The position numbers and the translations under genes were made by a program. A stretch of 64,000 bases of DNA from Cristatella mucedo (lineage: Eukaryota > Bryozoa > Phylactolaemata > Cristatellidae): positions 1,191,501 to 1,255,500 of the forward strand of contig WPIO01000098.1 in the NCBI GenBank assembly GCA_009760855.2. Reading direction: 5' to 3'. Under the pieces are notes generated by a model. That model had not been told where the DNA came from and searched no databases. It was given only the letters and a program-made list of their open reading frames with translations. This document shows, piece by piece, positions 12,156 through 32,699 of the stretch (within the stretch, counting starts at the first letter, position 1; every line of letters starts with the position of its first letter).

Positions 12156-12234
12156 TTAAATATTTATTTTCTTTAATATATATATACTATATTATATAAT
12201 ATTTATTTTTTAGGTTGGCGCTTTATCGCACCAG

Positions 12235-12500
12235 GGTGGATAATATGACAGTAAAAATACACTGTTTATTAAAATTAAACTATCTATATCTCTGGGTCCT
12301 GTAGGTTGGCTGCAAATTACGCATGCTCAAATGGCTAGTTGCCACATGCTCAATGACAGCAAGCACAACGTGGTTAGAGGTGAAGGGCACAGTGTAAGCA
12401 TGCAAATATGGCAAATAGTGGCAATATGCAAAGAGTCAGCACACATAATCGTACAAATGATATATCACGTGGACCTGCTAAATGGTGTAAAAAATAGAAC
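12235..12500 (-). mobile_element. LINE-A 3' terminus, shared by both duplicate blocks
   Basis: The LINE-A 3' non-coding sequence (gcatgcaaatatgg, then agtgtaagcat-type blocks) occurs here and at the matching place in copy B (16125-16240). The insertion therefore predates the duplication. Confidence 0.65.
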
Positions 12501-12559
12501 CAGTCTGCCAAGCTCGCAGGCATTCAATAGCTTGAATACATATGCTTACACATGAGCAC

Positions 12560-13070
12560 ATGCACGCACGTAGATAAATTCAACAAACAGATGCCTGCAT
12601 GTCCAAATTGTTCACTACCAAAGGAAGCGTAAGCAACTCTTGCTATAGCAAAACTGAGGAACAAGTGCTCTATGGGTAGTGCACAATTTAGTTTGAATTC
12701 GATTATTATTTATCATTCATGAAAGTGAGAAATTTGTATTAAAGTGAGCCCAATTTCACAATAGAAGAAGCTACCACTTTTTAAGAAAAGCAAAATTTGT
12801 TTACTCGTCATGATATGAGAAACTTTCGATAATTGAATTGATGCAAAAGTGTAGTCTTTCGAAACAAGCATCTCTGCTTTGAGTTGCTTGCGCCAATCAA
12901 TGCACTACATTTTTCTTTTTGCAAATGTTATGAAGGCTTTGAGTGTACATGACTTAAAGCAACCCCATATGACATCCAATTTTCGGTTCCTTGCTCAGTT
13001 TATTCAGTGGGCCATGTGGTAGGTAGCTTGGTTGCAATATATCATTTTATTTACTGCTTTACAGTTACAC
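12560..13070. other. No recognisable feature
   Basis: An AT-rich stretch between the duplicated block and the CA repeat. Confidence 0.5.
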
Positions 13071-13072
13071 GA

Positions 13073-13109
13073 GCACACACACACACATGCACGCAGAACA
13101 TACAGATAC

Positions 13110-13151
<42 letters not shown>

Positions 13152-13172
13152 ACGCACACACACATTCACACA
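13073..13172 (+). repeat. CA microsatellite, interrupted
   Basis: A pure CA run at about 13113-13149 is flanked by interrupted acacac text. Confidence 0.95.
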
Positions 13173-13715
13173 TATATTTTTAATCGACTAAAAAATGTTT
13201 GCTTGTAGAGTCTTTTACTGCATCAGCACATTTAGCTCGATATATTCCTGGTAAAGGTGTTTGCAACGTCAACTAAAACAATAAACCCTAGTACAACAAC
13301 TGGGCTCTCTGCAAGCACTGAATGACTCCCATTTCCGCTTTCTGCCAATCCTACTTCTATGTTTACTTTGTTTAAGGTCATCGGATTCATTAATTACACC
13401 CACTCTTACCGGCCTCTCGATACTATGGCCCTATGGGAGCTTCCAGGTTGTGACTCACTCAAGCCACACAAGCAGGTGATTCTGAATTTCCAAAGCAAAG
13501 CCGACCAAATTGGCTCACTAACATACACGGGACACAGAGGGCTTGGCCTGCTGATGCTTGGTGCTGAGCTCACTTTGGCAATAGGAACTTGGATCGTGTA
13601 ACTTTCCTTGTCGCCCGCTGGACGTCCTGCCATTCTGCCACATTGCAAGGATGCTGTCCTCTCCTTTCTTGCTCTTTCTCTTTCTTTCCAACTTTCATTT
13701 ATTTTCACCTCACAG

Positions 13716-13782
13716 CCTCCGACTCGACTGGAAGCCAGCATGGCCGCTACGATTACGCCAGCAATGTCAGTAGCCGATCAAT
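13716..13782 (+). CDS. Candidate short exon, unknown product
   Basis: Very strong splice signals bound 67 bp: a 60-base CT-rich tract ending ttcacctcacag, and the donor gtaagtat. One frame reads SDSTGSQHGRYDYASNVSS without a stop. Another contains an ATG in good context (agcATGG), so a start exon is also possible. I recognise no family. It sits between the two copies of the 8.4-16.3 kb duplication. Confidence 0.35.
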
Positions 13783-14227
13783 GTAAGTATCCTGACTTAA
13801 CTGGCCGGCCTAGCTGCTGCCATTTGTAATGCCTATGCCAAGCTTTACCGTCTTCGCTCTGTGAACGCATGCCTTAAGCTTCTAAAATCTTAAAAGAAGG
13901 GGTTGCCGAAGCTCGCATCTCATAATTTGGTGCGGTGGCACACTTTCCACGGTCTTTAGGCTATCCCTCTGACAAACGACCAGTACAATTTATATTTTGG
14001 TCTCCTGCAATACATTTACTCCGCTATTCTCAGAAGTCCGGGTACTATGATCAGTCTTGTGTGATGCCAGACAGAGGTTCTTGACTAATCTCTGAAAAAG
14101 CAGCTGGCATGACACTTGTGCACAGCTATAGGTATGTCTGATCACTGCATGCCCATAAACCATGTCAATCAGGAAGCACCTTCGTCAAACAGCATAAACG
14201 TAAGCACTTGATCGCTGCTACTAAGTA

Positions 14228-14805
14228 ATATTAATAGTATCAATAATTCACTTGATAAAGTGCCCTCAGAGAACTCAATCTCTTTTAGGTGCTTTTCATT
14301 TGCTGCAAAGGAAAACGCGATTGAATGGTGAGTACTTTAATGCTTGATAAACAACATGAATAACATGGTTAGAGGTGACACTAACAGGGTCAGCATGCAA
14401 ATGTGGTTAGTGGCAGCATGCACAGTGTCAGCAGGCATAAGCACAGGGAGGACGAATCACAGGCACCCACTAAATGCTGTCCTAAGTAGGTGTGTTTTTA
14501 AGTTCTTTTGAAAAGTGGTCAAGTCTGGGGATGTTCTGACGCAAGTCGGGAGGGAGTTCCAGGCGTTGGGAGCATAGGAACTTAATGCACGGTCTCCAAA
14601 GGATTTTAGGTTTGTGCGAGGTATTGGTAAACTGTCGGATTCCGAAAAGTGTGTGGTACGATGCTTGGCCTGGGGGGGGGAGTAGATCTAAGAGATAGGC
14701 TGGGGCCAAACCATGAAGTGATCTAAAAGTGAGCGAAAAAAAGGATGAACAAGTATGAAGTAGTTCTTTTGCATCATACTTCCCCACGGGGTCTGGACAA
14801 GACAC
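14228..14805 (-). mobile_element. LINE-A 3' fragment
   Basis: The tail and hairpin lie at the low end (cttgataaagtgccctcaga). Minus-strand coding text includes RSLHGLAPAYLLDLLPP, a typical L2-like ORF end. Confidence 0.88.
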
Positions 14806-15639
14806 ATCGAGAAATTTTGTTAAAATTGGTGGACGCGTGTCTTTGTAAGATAAAAAGACTTGTCTGCAACTGTTAATGGGCTAATTTTCCCCTTACGACT
14901 TTTCAATTCAGGATAGCAAATAAGCAGCGAAAGTCAAGCATTTCAGGAGTACTGTTTGTCTGCTTATGTGCTCATTCCCTCACTAACCTCTCCAGCATCC
15001 CAAGCATTCTGCTTTTAGGCGTGTTCAGCAGCGGTTCCTGTTGTCCAATTATGGTTGTCTGGTGCAGTCCGCTTATCCTCTGAGTCAGCAGTCCTCTTGA
15101 AAATGCTTGTTAACTTACCTACGTGCAGAAGGAATTTGGTTGGCCCCTAGCAAAAGAGCAAGTAAAATGGCTTTGTACGGGGCTACAGCCCCATGTGAGC
15201 TGGCATAGTTGCGACACTTTCATCATGGCTTATGCGCCTTCGAACAAAGTATGGCTTTGTCCTCCTTGTTCAGCCTTAACGAGCCGACTACAGCTAAACA
15301 TGATGCTGCTCAAAACCCCTTTAGCAACAGGGTCAACGCACGTAGTATTGGCTTAGCTCAAGAATCCAGGGTGCTGGTTTGAAAATTAAAACAAAAAACC
15401 GAGTTTTCCCTACGGAAGTAGCCTTACTTATATTTGAGGCAAAAAGACTTTAACAGAAGAACTTTAACCGTGCTGCTTGCAATGGGAAATCAAGAAATTC
15501 CTGCTTCAGAACTTAAAACCCGCGAGCTGGATCGTCAAACAATGCGGCTCGTTTGCTACGAGCCGCAGTGCAGTACTGCTGATGCATCGGCTGCTCTCTT
15601 ATATTTGTTCCCTGTCTCTCTCTCCCCTATAGGTTGTTG

Positions 15640-15722
15640 GGACCATTAAATACAGCTAAGGACTCTTGGACTCCTAACACTTCGAGCTGCTTCTACAAAA
15701 GCTTTGCTTTCACAAGAAGGTG
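15640..15722 (+). pseudogene. Decayed paralogue of the 11.7-kb candidate exon
   Basis: After a long CT-rich tract (tctctctcccctatag), the sequence aligns with the exon at 11725-11805, including gctgcttctnca and the aaggtgag donor. The base pair that would form the acceptor has changed and the reading frame no longer gives the same peptide. It lies in the second copy of the duplicated block. Confidence 0.35.
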
Positions 15723-16009
15723 AGTGACCTTCTGGTTGCCTTGCAGATCTGCATTGCCGATTGGCCTATTTAAAAGCCTCCAGCGACAAGTAAGCATGCG
15801 CCAACTCTACTCGCGAGGCAGACGCCGAAACTCTCGGTGTTATCTCGAGTCAATCCCTCGCATACTAATGACTGCTCTCCAGTGCCAGCCGTTGGATGCC
15901 AGGTAACCGGTCTGCATAAAAATCGCTGACTGCCTGCATTAGTTGAGCTTAACAGTTCAAGCAGTTCAGGTGCGCCTAGTGCAGCATTTTGATCATGCTT
16001 CCTTTACAG

Positions 16010-16075
16010 CATGCATACAGAGCCTAAAAAGAGATTAAGTTCTCTGATCAAACTAAACAAACGTAATATTACTCT
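16010..16075 (+). mobile_element. SINE/LINE-A type 3' tail
   Basis: The text gcctaaaaagagattaagtt then ctctgatc matches the common hairpin tail. It is the counterpart of 12095-12155. Confidence 0.55.
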
Positions 16076-16124
16076 TCTTATTACATCAGGGCACTACAAC
16101 ATCGCACTAACTTGAAAACAATGA

Positions 16125-16240
16125 CAGTAATAATACATTCGTTATTGTGAACTTGGAGAACTTAATTTCTCTCTGGGCCCTTTAAGTTTGCTGCAAAGGA
16201 AGGATGCTCGAATGGTTAGTTGAACGAATGCTGACACTGA
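16125..16240 (-). mobile_element. LINE-A 3' terminus
   Basis: Reverse orientation: gagaacttaatttctctctg, gggccctttaagtttgctgc and the gaatggttag block match the LINE-A end. Confidence 0.7.
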
Positions 16241-16290
16241 GGTGCAGCAACTAATGGAGCTAGATAATTCCAACGGAGACGTTACTGAGG

Positions 16291-18890
16291 AAGAATATGC
16301 CAGTTAGGCTGGGGTTGTCATTGAAATACATTGTCAGATCACATGCATTTCTGACAAAGAATTGGGAGATGAGATCTGCAAGAGCAGTGCAGTTCAGTTG
16401 ACCTTAATTCAAATTAACGGCTGATCGACAAATCTAGTCTTACCGCATGTCATAGCCTGCAAGTAAATCATAGCACGTAATCATAACACGTTAAACACAG
16501 ACACTTTTTTGCCAAGTCTGTATGCAGAAAAAATAACCTTTACTTGTCGTTAGTAGAAGACATCGTGTGGAAGTAATACAGTTTGTGAGAATATAAAAAC
16601 CAGACATTCACTGAATGTGTAGATGCTGTATTAAATAGAACTAAAAATGCCTTGTTGATGGTATCTAAACCGCCTTGCAAAGCGATGAATAAAGTTTACG
16701 ACCAAAGTTCACAATCGTGAACTTTAGTGACTCGCCCCTAGGGAGCTTAAAGGGAAAAGGCCCGTTCCAATGCCAATTCGAAGGGAATTATAACTTACAC
16801 TAGCAGACGGTCCACTCATAAATTCGCATAAACATGATTTCTTTCTGAGCACAGCTTTATTAACCTACATAGACACAAGCTACACAGCAAACGCCGAGCA
16901 GCGATAGTAATGCAGTTATACGGGAACGCCAGAAAATTCGCTACTGGTTGCCCAGGACGTTTCCGAATTTTCATGCAGGATAATCGTATATATTAATCAA
17001 AATCTTAGTAGAGTTTTACCTTGACAGAAGCGTCCATTGACGTGGCTGTGGCTCGTAGTCCTTATTCAATTAGTGTGGTTTTGTCGCCATAGATTTAGGA
17101 AGATCTCGCCTCCACGCATTAGTGAGTTCGTCTCCAAGGAAATACTCAAGCAAATCCATTTCAACCCCACTGTTCATGGTTTTGAAGATATTTTTTGAGA
17201 ACTCAAGCTAAGAAATGTCAGCATGTTATTTTGAATCGCTTAATCGCAGAATGAGTCACGAATTTAATAGGAATGTTAGATTTCCAGTAACCACAACTTT
17301 TTTAAGGATCATGACTTACGGATCGTAAAATTAATATGTCCTACTGAATGGTCGTAGGAGGTTTTTCTAACCATTTTGGCGAGGGTTACTTAAATTTCTC
17401 TTTAAAGTCTATTTTGTTGAGCGTGCTCATTTCAAATATTCAAAGAGTGGCTTTAGCATGCAAGCAAATAATTTTTTGTAGGATATCAGTGAGCAAGCTG
17501 GGATGACTCTTAGAAACACTAAAACCTGTGTTATCGGACCAAAGGCATTTTTGACGCATTCTTTTGCGTCGTCTTTATATCCTTAGGATATTTTTCTTGG
17601 GTTAATTTGTTGTTGTCTTCGTCATTCAGCTCTGGGCTCAGCAAATGTATGGATGAAGACCTAAGAGAGTACCATGGATAATTAATTGCCCAACAGCTAT
17701 ATTAAGGTATCAATCATTATATATTTAAATATCAAAAGTCTTAAAATCTCATCCAACTGATTAAAAAAAGCAGGTGAAAATTAAATGATATGCAGCTAGA
17801 CTTTGCCGTATTGTTAAGTAATTTTCTATTGCTCTTCAGCACCGTATAGCTCATAGACTGCTATGGTTGTACCTATAATACGCAGCTGCATAATAAAAAC
17901 ATAAACCTAGCTGCATTAAACTCCACAGTCAATATAGCTCTGCAGCTAGGTTTATGTTTCAACTTTTTGAATTTCCTTTACTCTTGATTCAGATCTTTTT
18001 AGAACAAGAATTTTAAAGGCAATCTCAAATTATTCAATGTCTATTCTTACTTAAGGAATTGCATAATTCTAATTGGGCCTAGCATCGTAATCTGGGGCGC
18101 TTTGAAGGTTATAGCTTGAAGAGTTAGCAGCTTCCCTGTAAAGCTTAACCTTTAATAAGCTTAATTACTTCAACTGCTCTCGCGGCTTAGCTGTAATGAT
18201 TCGGAATTTCTATTTCTTCTGAAAGAGAAGGCTTCTTGGCAAGCGTACCGAAACCCACCTATACAGTGCCCTGTAAAAAGCTCTGCCGACTAAACCAGAC
18301 ATAGTCTTTGAGGATTTGTCTTTTTTCAGACGGAGATACATTACGTTACGTTACTGTGAGTTTTCTGTCATCTAAAATTCTTGCTAGTTACGCAAACATA
18401 ACCGAAAACTTTAAAAGTGTATCAAGAGCGTCCTGGTTGTATTTTAAAAATTATTTTATACTAAAAGATTGTAGGATCTGATGCTTTACAATACGACGTA
18501 TTAACAGGGAAGGGGTTAACCGATTCGGATTTATTTCGTTTCAGTCAAGTGGACTGATTTTAAACGTTAAAACGATCGATCCTCAATGCAACAAGATTCC
18601 TACGTCTGGCTTCTGTCTACCAACTTCCGTGACTTGGCACCATTTTGTACTTTGCAGTCCTACACAAGTGTTCCGCTAAGCTGTATAAGTGCCTAGGGAT
18701 CTTTTATTTTTTTTCATGTTCTTGATGCAAGATCACTAATGCACGATTTAGTGTATGCTTCTGTAGAAGAGCAGTATTTAACCCGTGCCCCTGTTGGCCT
18801 TCCTGGTAGAGTTTCAATTCGGTGCTGTGCCCATGTTTTTTCATGCTGTTCTAAGCAAGCATCTTTGCCATTGAATATACTTTGTATATA
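16291..18890. other. No recognisable gene; AT-rich
   Basis: There are no open frames of note, no splice-bounded exons and no match to the repeat families above. The only structure seen is the inverted repeat at 17897-17959. Confidence 0.5.
17897..17959. repeat. Perfect 19-bp inverted repeat, 25-bp spacer
   Basis: The arms aaacataaacctagctgca (17897-17915) and tgcagctaggtttatgttt (17941-17959) are exact reverse complements. Confidence 0.95.
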
Positions 18891-18899
18891 ATTCTCTAA

Positions 18900-20930
18900 T
18901 AGTCAATGGGAGTGGCAGAAAAAACTCTGACTTTGGCTGGATGCATTTTGGTCTATATGTCCACGAATACGGAAAACTAAGGGCTGGGACACAAGATAAC
19001 AAATTTAGCAAAATGAAAATGAAAAAGGACTCCCATGCAGGGTAGATGCTGATTCTACGCGTAAACCAGATTTAGTCACTTTGTACGTTATTTGATTATT
19101 ATGTTTTAGTGTTTATTGGATCAGATTTCAGTTTATGGTTTACGATATAAAGAAGCTGGATACTAGAAGCTCGTTCAGCTGCTATAATTTTCGTATCGAA
19201 AGTACGTCGGAACTTCTTCTTGAAATAGCATCCTAGCGACATTGTTAATAAGAGATGGCCTTTACTGAGCTTTCTGCGATTCCTGTTCGCCATTCTCGCT
19301 CATGGCGGACAATAATAATTGCTTCAAATGCACTCAGCAATTGCTCATCCAGAATACCACAGCTTCATCTTCGGCGTAGAAATCTGAGAGGGCCAGTGAT
19401 TTTCTTGCTGAAAAAAACAGGTGTCCGGTTTTTGATGAGTAGAGTTCATACGTGTACGGCAAACTTTGACTTTAATTTGTACACCAAGTGTGCAAACTAG
19501 TTTGTACGCCAATTTTAAAAACTAAAGCCGTCGGCTTGACGTAGGGCTCGGGAGGACCCTCCAGCAAGTCCACTACCGCACAGCCGGTGCCTGCTGCTTT
19601 TGATCAGTCAAGTCGTTCTTCGAAATCACTACAGCGTCATCCCACTCTTGAATGGCCAGATGAGTGTACTATATGAGCGAATAAGAAGTCCCCTACACAG
19701 CCATTCCCTGAAGACGATTTGGTGCAACACTAAAAGACAAGTGAATCGAGACACCTGCATCCGTGCATTATTGAGTTGACCACTCGTCAGCCAAATGTCT
19801 CTCTCACTCACACATTCACTCACGTCCTTAATGTGAGAGCGTGAACAAGCATGAGGTGGCTGTAATCCGGCCGCCGGAACGTGGTGAAAGAAAGATGAGC
19901 ATCGACAAGGGGAGAAATCCAGCATCCCGATTGGTGGTAACCTAGCGACACATAGCCGATTCGGCGACGTGGGTTTACGGACACTACCAGTGAGACTGAG
20001 GAGAACAGGCCACCAAGGTCTTATGCCAATGCACTTAGAGCTGACACTTATTGCCAGGCGCTGGGTTTGATTCCAAATCCCTGGTGTACTGGAACAGTGC
20101 ACTACCAACTATGACGGCGTGCATCAGCTATGCATATCTCAACCAAGTGCTTAAGCAACCGCTTTGAAAAATCACCTGGTAGATTTGCTTCTGGTACGCT
20201 GCCTGACACACGATTTTATTGGAATATGGTACTGTCATGGTACCACTACCTATGCTGCAATCAGCGATCTGAGAGGGCTAGGAGATAGATGGCTTGATTC
20301 TCACTGGTAACAGCAGATAAAGAGCAGGTTTCATATACCCATGTTATATTGCCAAACACCAGATTTTATTGTCATGAGGACCATTTTGGCATCTTCTCAC
20401 GACAGCGTATTCAACAAATTCATTCTCTGATGTTTCATATATACTGATGGTGAAATGCCCAGATTGTAGTTTACCTAAGCTCTGTAAACATGGTCTTGGT
20501 TTGATTGCTACGATTAAGGTGCAAGCAGAAACTTATATCTTTTCTACCTGACAGTGCATGATCTGCCTCTAGACGAAAGGGTTAGGTACCGCTCCGCTCT
20601 GAGCCCTACTTTTCAGCCATCATGTACTGATATTGGAAAACGAACCAAAAATCAGTTGAACAAGGTAATCACTCCACTGGTTTTTTCGTTTAAGAGATCG
20701 CTGATGCCTACGTAAAAAATACGTGAACAATATGTACGATATTAAACTAATACAACTGAAGTATATCTAGAGATTTTGCGAATGCACTGTATTGATATAA
20801 ATCATGACTGTGATGGAAATACGTCTGGACGGCAGCTTAACGCCCACTGCGTCAGCTGCAGGCTCCTGTAAGGCTAATTGGCACCGGCACACAGTAACAG
20901 GACCTCTTCCACTACTGTGCTGAGACCCCG
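18900..20930 (+). repeat. Block L of a direct repeat flanking MAT (pairs with 33640-37810)
   Basis: Shared blocks in order include gtttatggtttacgatata-type text near 19130, cacctgcatccgtgcatta near 19749, acgtggtgaaag near 19880, tgcatgatctgcctc-type text near 20558, and ttggcaccggcacacagta near 20879. The block ends about 200 bp below the MAT stop codon. It shows no recognised coding content. Confidence 0.7.
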
Positions 20931-21136
20931 GTAACGGTGTGGTGTCGTCATCTCCAGTGAGTGACACATCCACCATCGAGGATAAGCCATCCAACTCATA
21001 TGGTATGAAGAAGGAAATGCCTTGGTAGTTCACAGCCTCCTGCTTGCTCGGAGACCCTGTCAGAGTGGTTATTGAAGCTATTATTGCAGTGCAGCTCGGA
21101 AGTTAAGATTGATTTTAAGGTTCCAGTAAAGGGAGG

Positions 21137-29324
<8,188 letters not shown>

Positions 29325-29479
29325 CTGCAAGGCGATCAGCCATGACTGCAGGCACAGCTTGCACTACTATTGGGTACAGCTAGACGGTAGGCTGAGAGCG
29401 GCTGTGGAGAGTGTGAGGACATTAGAATGCCCGAGACGTTGTCACTGCACCCATGATTCGGACACACTGCATAAACAAA

Positions 29480-29620
29480 TATAATTCATTTATATAGCAC
29501 CCCAAGAGAACTTATTCTCTATTCAGGCGCCTCGGGGCTCGAGCCCACGACCACAGTCAGACCTTAGTTGGGCGAGCACCTTAACCGCTAGACCAAACCA
29601 GCTCGGCAACTGTACTGGCC
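29480..29620 (-). mobile_element. SINE, tRNA-derived, well preserved, upstream of MAT exon 2
   Basis: The reverse complement has an A-box-like tctagcggttaaggtgct, then gtcgtgggctcgagcccc, then gcgcctgaatagagaataag and an AT tail. Confidence 0.85.
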
Positions 29621-29624
29621 CTCG

Positions 29625-31560
29625 CGAATAGCAAGTGAATCGCAATCAAAATGGAAGATACAATATCGGTTGCATAGATACATTACGGAGTGATACGACT
29701 GCTTCAATGCCTAATAGAGTTATAAGATAAATAAAAATAAATTGTTAAATTAATAGGTGACAATTAAATACGCAATTAGCGAATCAAAACCCTAAGAGCT
29801 TAATGGGTCGTGATGGAGTAGTTGCAGCAGCCATCGAAAGCAAGGCTGGAGCAGCAACGCACTGAAGAAGGCCTCTGCTGAAGACGAAAGCTGTTTCAAG
29901 CAAGCTGTGTAACACGAACAATGCTGCTGTTCGCAATCATATAAAACACACCGTACATAGAAGAGACAACATGGGTGAGGGCATGGCTTTTCTTTACCTA
30001 ACAGCTCAGCCTATCTAGGCAAGTCTACGACAGCATGCTTGTCAGTCCAGTCTCTCGTGAATAATTAGTGTACCGGCTGGTAAGCTGGACCATTCCACTC
30101 TTTCAGCCTCTTCGTCCCCAAATAGCAAGCAGTCCAAAGGCAACCGGACAGCACATTTTCTCAAGTGCAGTCGAACGCACAGCCGACGTGCCGTAGCTAC
30201 ACGAACGGCCGTGTAACCAATCGAAAAGTTATCCGTTCTAGACATGGGGTAACTTAAGAGCACATCATGTAAACAATATATTGTCAACGCTTAGATCTCA
30301 GACATTCAAGTGCTGAGGTAAGCATGCAGTTGGTTGCCGGAGAGTAGGCATAATTAGCATATCACTGCTTGAACTTAGCGAAGGAGATAAAATGAAACCG
30401 GTTGAGTCACTCAGTAGCCTGGTTCACAGGGTGAGTCATGCTTCCCACCCTACTAAGAGCAGTCTTAAAGTGTAAACGTCACGAAGAAGGGCTACGAATA
30501 AGACTAATGGAAGGAGCATCTAGCATGGCCCCTTTCCGCGCCCCTTAGGAAAAAAATGTTTCCTTTCGCACCAAGCTGCGAAGCTAGTAGAAAGGGTGAC
30601 TTAGGGCTAGACAGACAGCGTGAATTATCAACCGCAATGAAGACGCCATGTCCACTGGAGCTAAGCTGCCGCGTCAGATATGCGCTTCCAGCGGGCCACG
30701 GCGTATGGCGGTCGGCCTTGTGCCAACACACTCACGTGCCGCATTCGTTTAGAAAATCGAATGAGTCATTTTACCGACGCCAGCAACGAGACTCGAGTAG
30801 AGCAGGGCAATACCTGGACAACCAGCTATCTTCCGGTCTTACCGCGGAACACCGGCGCGTCCCTAGTCGCATTCTTATAGCCGAGCACGAGGTTGAACGC
30901 TTACGAACGCAGACTCGCCTAATCCACTACCAGTCGCCATTAGTTAGGTTATTTACCGGGATTTCCCTCTCCAACAGATTCTGACGTGAACAGAAAGCAC
31001 CGTTCCTTCGGCAAGCCTGCGTCCGTCATGCCTTTTGCGGCGAGACCATTACCGCCAGCAAAAGCACCGGACATTTTTCAACTAGGCTGACGCAGTCGCC
31101 AGGCAGGTGAGGGTATTCATATGGCTGCGGCTTAAATAAATAGTGCGAGTGCTCAGCCCTTGTCTATAGCTGAGGTCTGTGGATTATGCCGTCTCGGTGA
31201 GATTATTACGCAAGTAGACGTTAACGGGCTCGGAAGTTGACCCGACCCGGCTAGCCCACGGGATTGGCAGTTGTTCCGGAAGTTGGCCATCCATTGGTTC
31301 GCGGGAGTGTCTGCACAGCGAGGAGGGTCTCGGTCTCTCGGAGCCGACGCTGCATTTGAGCCCGGCGTCGACACCCTCGACAAATTAAGCTTCGGTTTGA
31401 GCACAGGCTCAAGCAACCACAGGAAGCACGACGCTACGCCACGCCGAATGCCGGCGAGCGCAGTTCAATCCATCGCTGTGGCTCCGTGCGGCCAACCGGG
31501 GGCGCAGTCTCGACGGATCCGTAAGCAGTCTTACATTAAAATCACTCATCCTATGTAACT
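29625..31560. other. No recognisable feature (probable MAT intron 1)
   Basis: I searched the minus strand here for the MAT first exon (FTSES-type and EGHP motifs before a GT) and did not find it. Several medium open frames lack splice context or known motifs. Confidence 0.5.
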
Positions 31561-31563
31561 CAC

Positions 31564-31760
31564 AGAAAATTTGCTTGAGCTTGTCGGCACTTAAATTCTG
31601 AGTCGCATTAGAAGTCAGAGAAGGTCGCGAGAGGAACTTAAAAGAGAAGCTAACGATCGCGAACGTTGCAGCTGCCTCAGCGTCGCTGGACGAACAACCC
31701 GGGCTAGTCACGGAAAGCAGCAATGCACCCGAAGAATTGGCCATTTCCGGCAGCATTTTT
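31564..31760 (-). CDS. Candidate 5' coding exon, unknown product
   Basis: The acceptor tttcatttcag at 31761 is followed four bases later by an ATG at 31756. The frame stays open for 64 codons (start MLPEMANSSGALLLSVTSPG) to a strong donor gtgagt at 31563-31558, ending in phase 1. The segment is Ser/Ala-rich, shows no domain I recognise, and lies about 2.2 kb upstream of MAT exon 2 on the same strand. Phase 1 matches MAT exon 2, but the codon formed at the join would be Tyr, not the catalytic-site Asp, and the GHP motif is absent. It is therefore either an exon of another gene, a non-canonical 5' exon, or chance. Confidence 0.33.
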
Positions 31761-32589
31761 CTGAAATGAAAATTACAAAGAGTGTCTAATTTGAAAGCAC
31801 TCCTCTATTACGATCTCCCACTGTTAGCGCTTCTTTGAAATGTACCCATTGCAGCATGCCCGTGACATGTATTACCGTTAAGTAGCGCCAGCGGCCCAGA
31901 AGCAATCGAGCCATACTGTATGCGGCTGGTTTTTGCTAACTCCTTCAAGCCTTCTGCCTAGACAGCTATTTGCGCGGTCCTAATCGATGGATTCAGGCAT
32001 AAATTCACATCGCAGGGCAGTAGCCCAAAAAGTGGGCCGTCTTTCTGACGCCCAGTCGTCGGCGGATGTCAAAAGACATCAACCTGTTTGCTTTTTGTGG
32101 ATCCCGGCGGACCTACTTCCAGAGCAACACGTGGCATATATTTTAACGGCATTATCCTTATTTAAGTAAATCCATGAATTAGTCAAAGCACGACCGAGCA
32201 TAACCATAGCTAGGATAGCATGAAGGAAAAAACAGGACGGACAGCTTTCAACCTTGCCTGAAAAGGCCTCTCGCTTCACGGTTGAACGAGCGCGCCTGAT
32301 GGCCGTCTGTCGGAGCGGCCATCAGGGCCCACTCGGCTCGCTTTCAAGTTGCCTGTGTAATAACAGCTGTTGGAAGAAGGATCAGAAAATGCGGCTTCTT
32401 AGACCTAAAAACGGCGAAGCACTGTGCTTAATAACAGCCGAGGAATGGCACAATGTTCTATTCCGTGTATTCCTAAATAAGTGCACAGAAGTACACCCAA
32501 TACAAGAAATATTGTATTCTTGATATTGGCTGGTTCTCCTGCTGTTGGTCTTCGCCAATCAGAAGCAGCACCAGCCAAATACTCGAAAA

Positions 32590-32617
32590 TATATAACATA
32601 AATAAATAAATAAATAA

Positions 32618-32658
<41 letters not shown>

Positions 32659-32695
32659 TAATATATATATATAATATAAATATATACATATAAAT
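32590..32695. repeat. AT-rich simple repeat with an AAAT tract
   Basis: An aaataaataaat run is followed by interrupted TA repeats. Confidence 0.95.
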
Positions 32696-32699
32696 AGCC

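Larger units (their letters stand above)
8440..12500 (+). repeat. Duplicated block, copy A (pairs with 14110-16290)
   Basis: Several ordered blocks recur in copy B: 8440-8560 with 14110-14225, 8640-8770 with 14810-14960, 9205-9290 with 14960-15030, and 10960-12500 with 15030-16290. Copy A contains its own SINEs at 9815 and 11440 and a LINE-A insertion at 9905. It carries the candidate exon at 11725. Confidence 0.7.
14110..16290 (+). repeat. Duplicated block, copy B (pairs with 8440-12500)
   Basis: It is homologous to copy A in the same order and orientation. It is interrupted by its own LINE-A copy (14228-14805), at a place different from the LINE-A copy in block A, so those insertions followed the duplication. 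Confidence 0.7.

Noticed and set aside
13073-13172. CRISPR-like or other spaced repeat array
   Set aside because: No array in the window has regular unique spacers. These are simple microsatellites of a eukaryotic genome.
19629-20108. A 159-codon minus-strand frame partly conserved in block R (34932-35117)
   Set aside because: Similarity follows the whole non-coding repeat block, and the frame is broken in the other copy.
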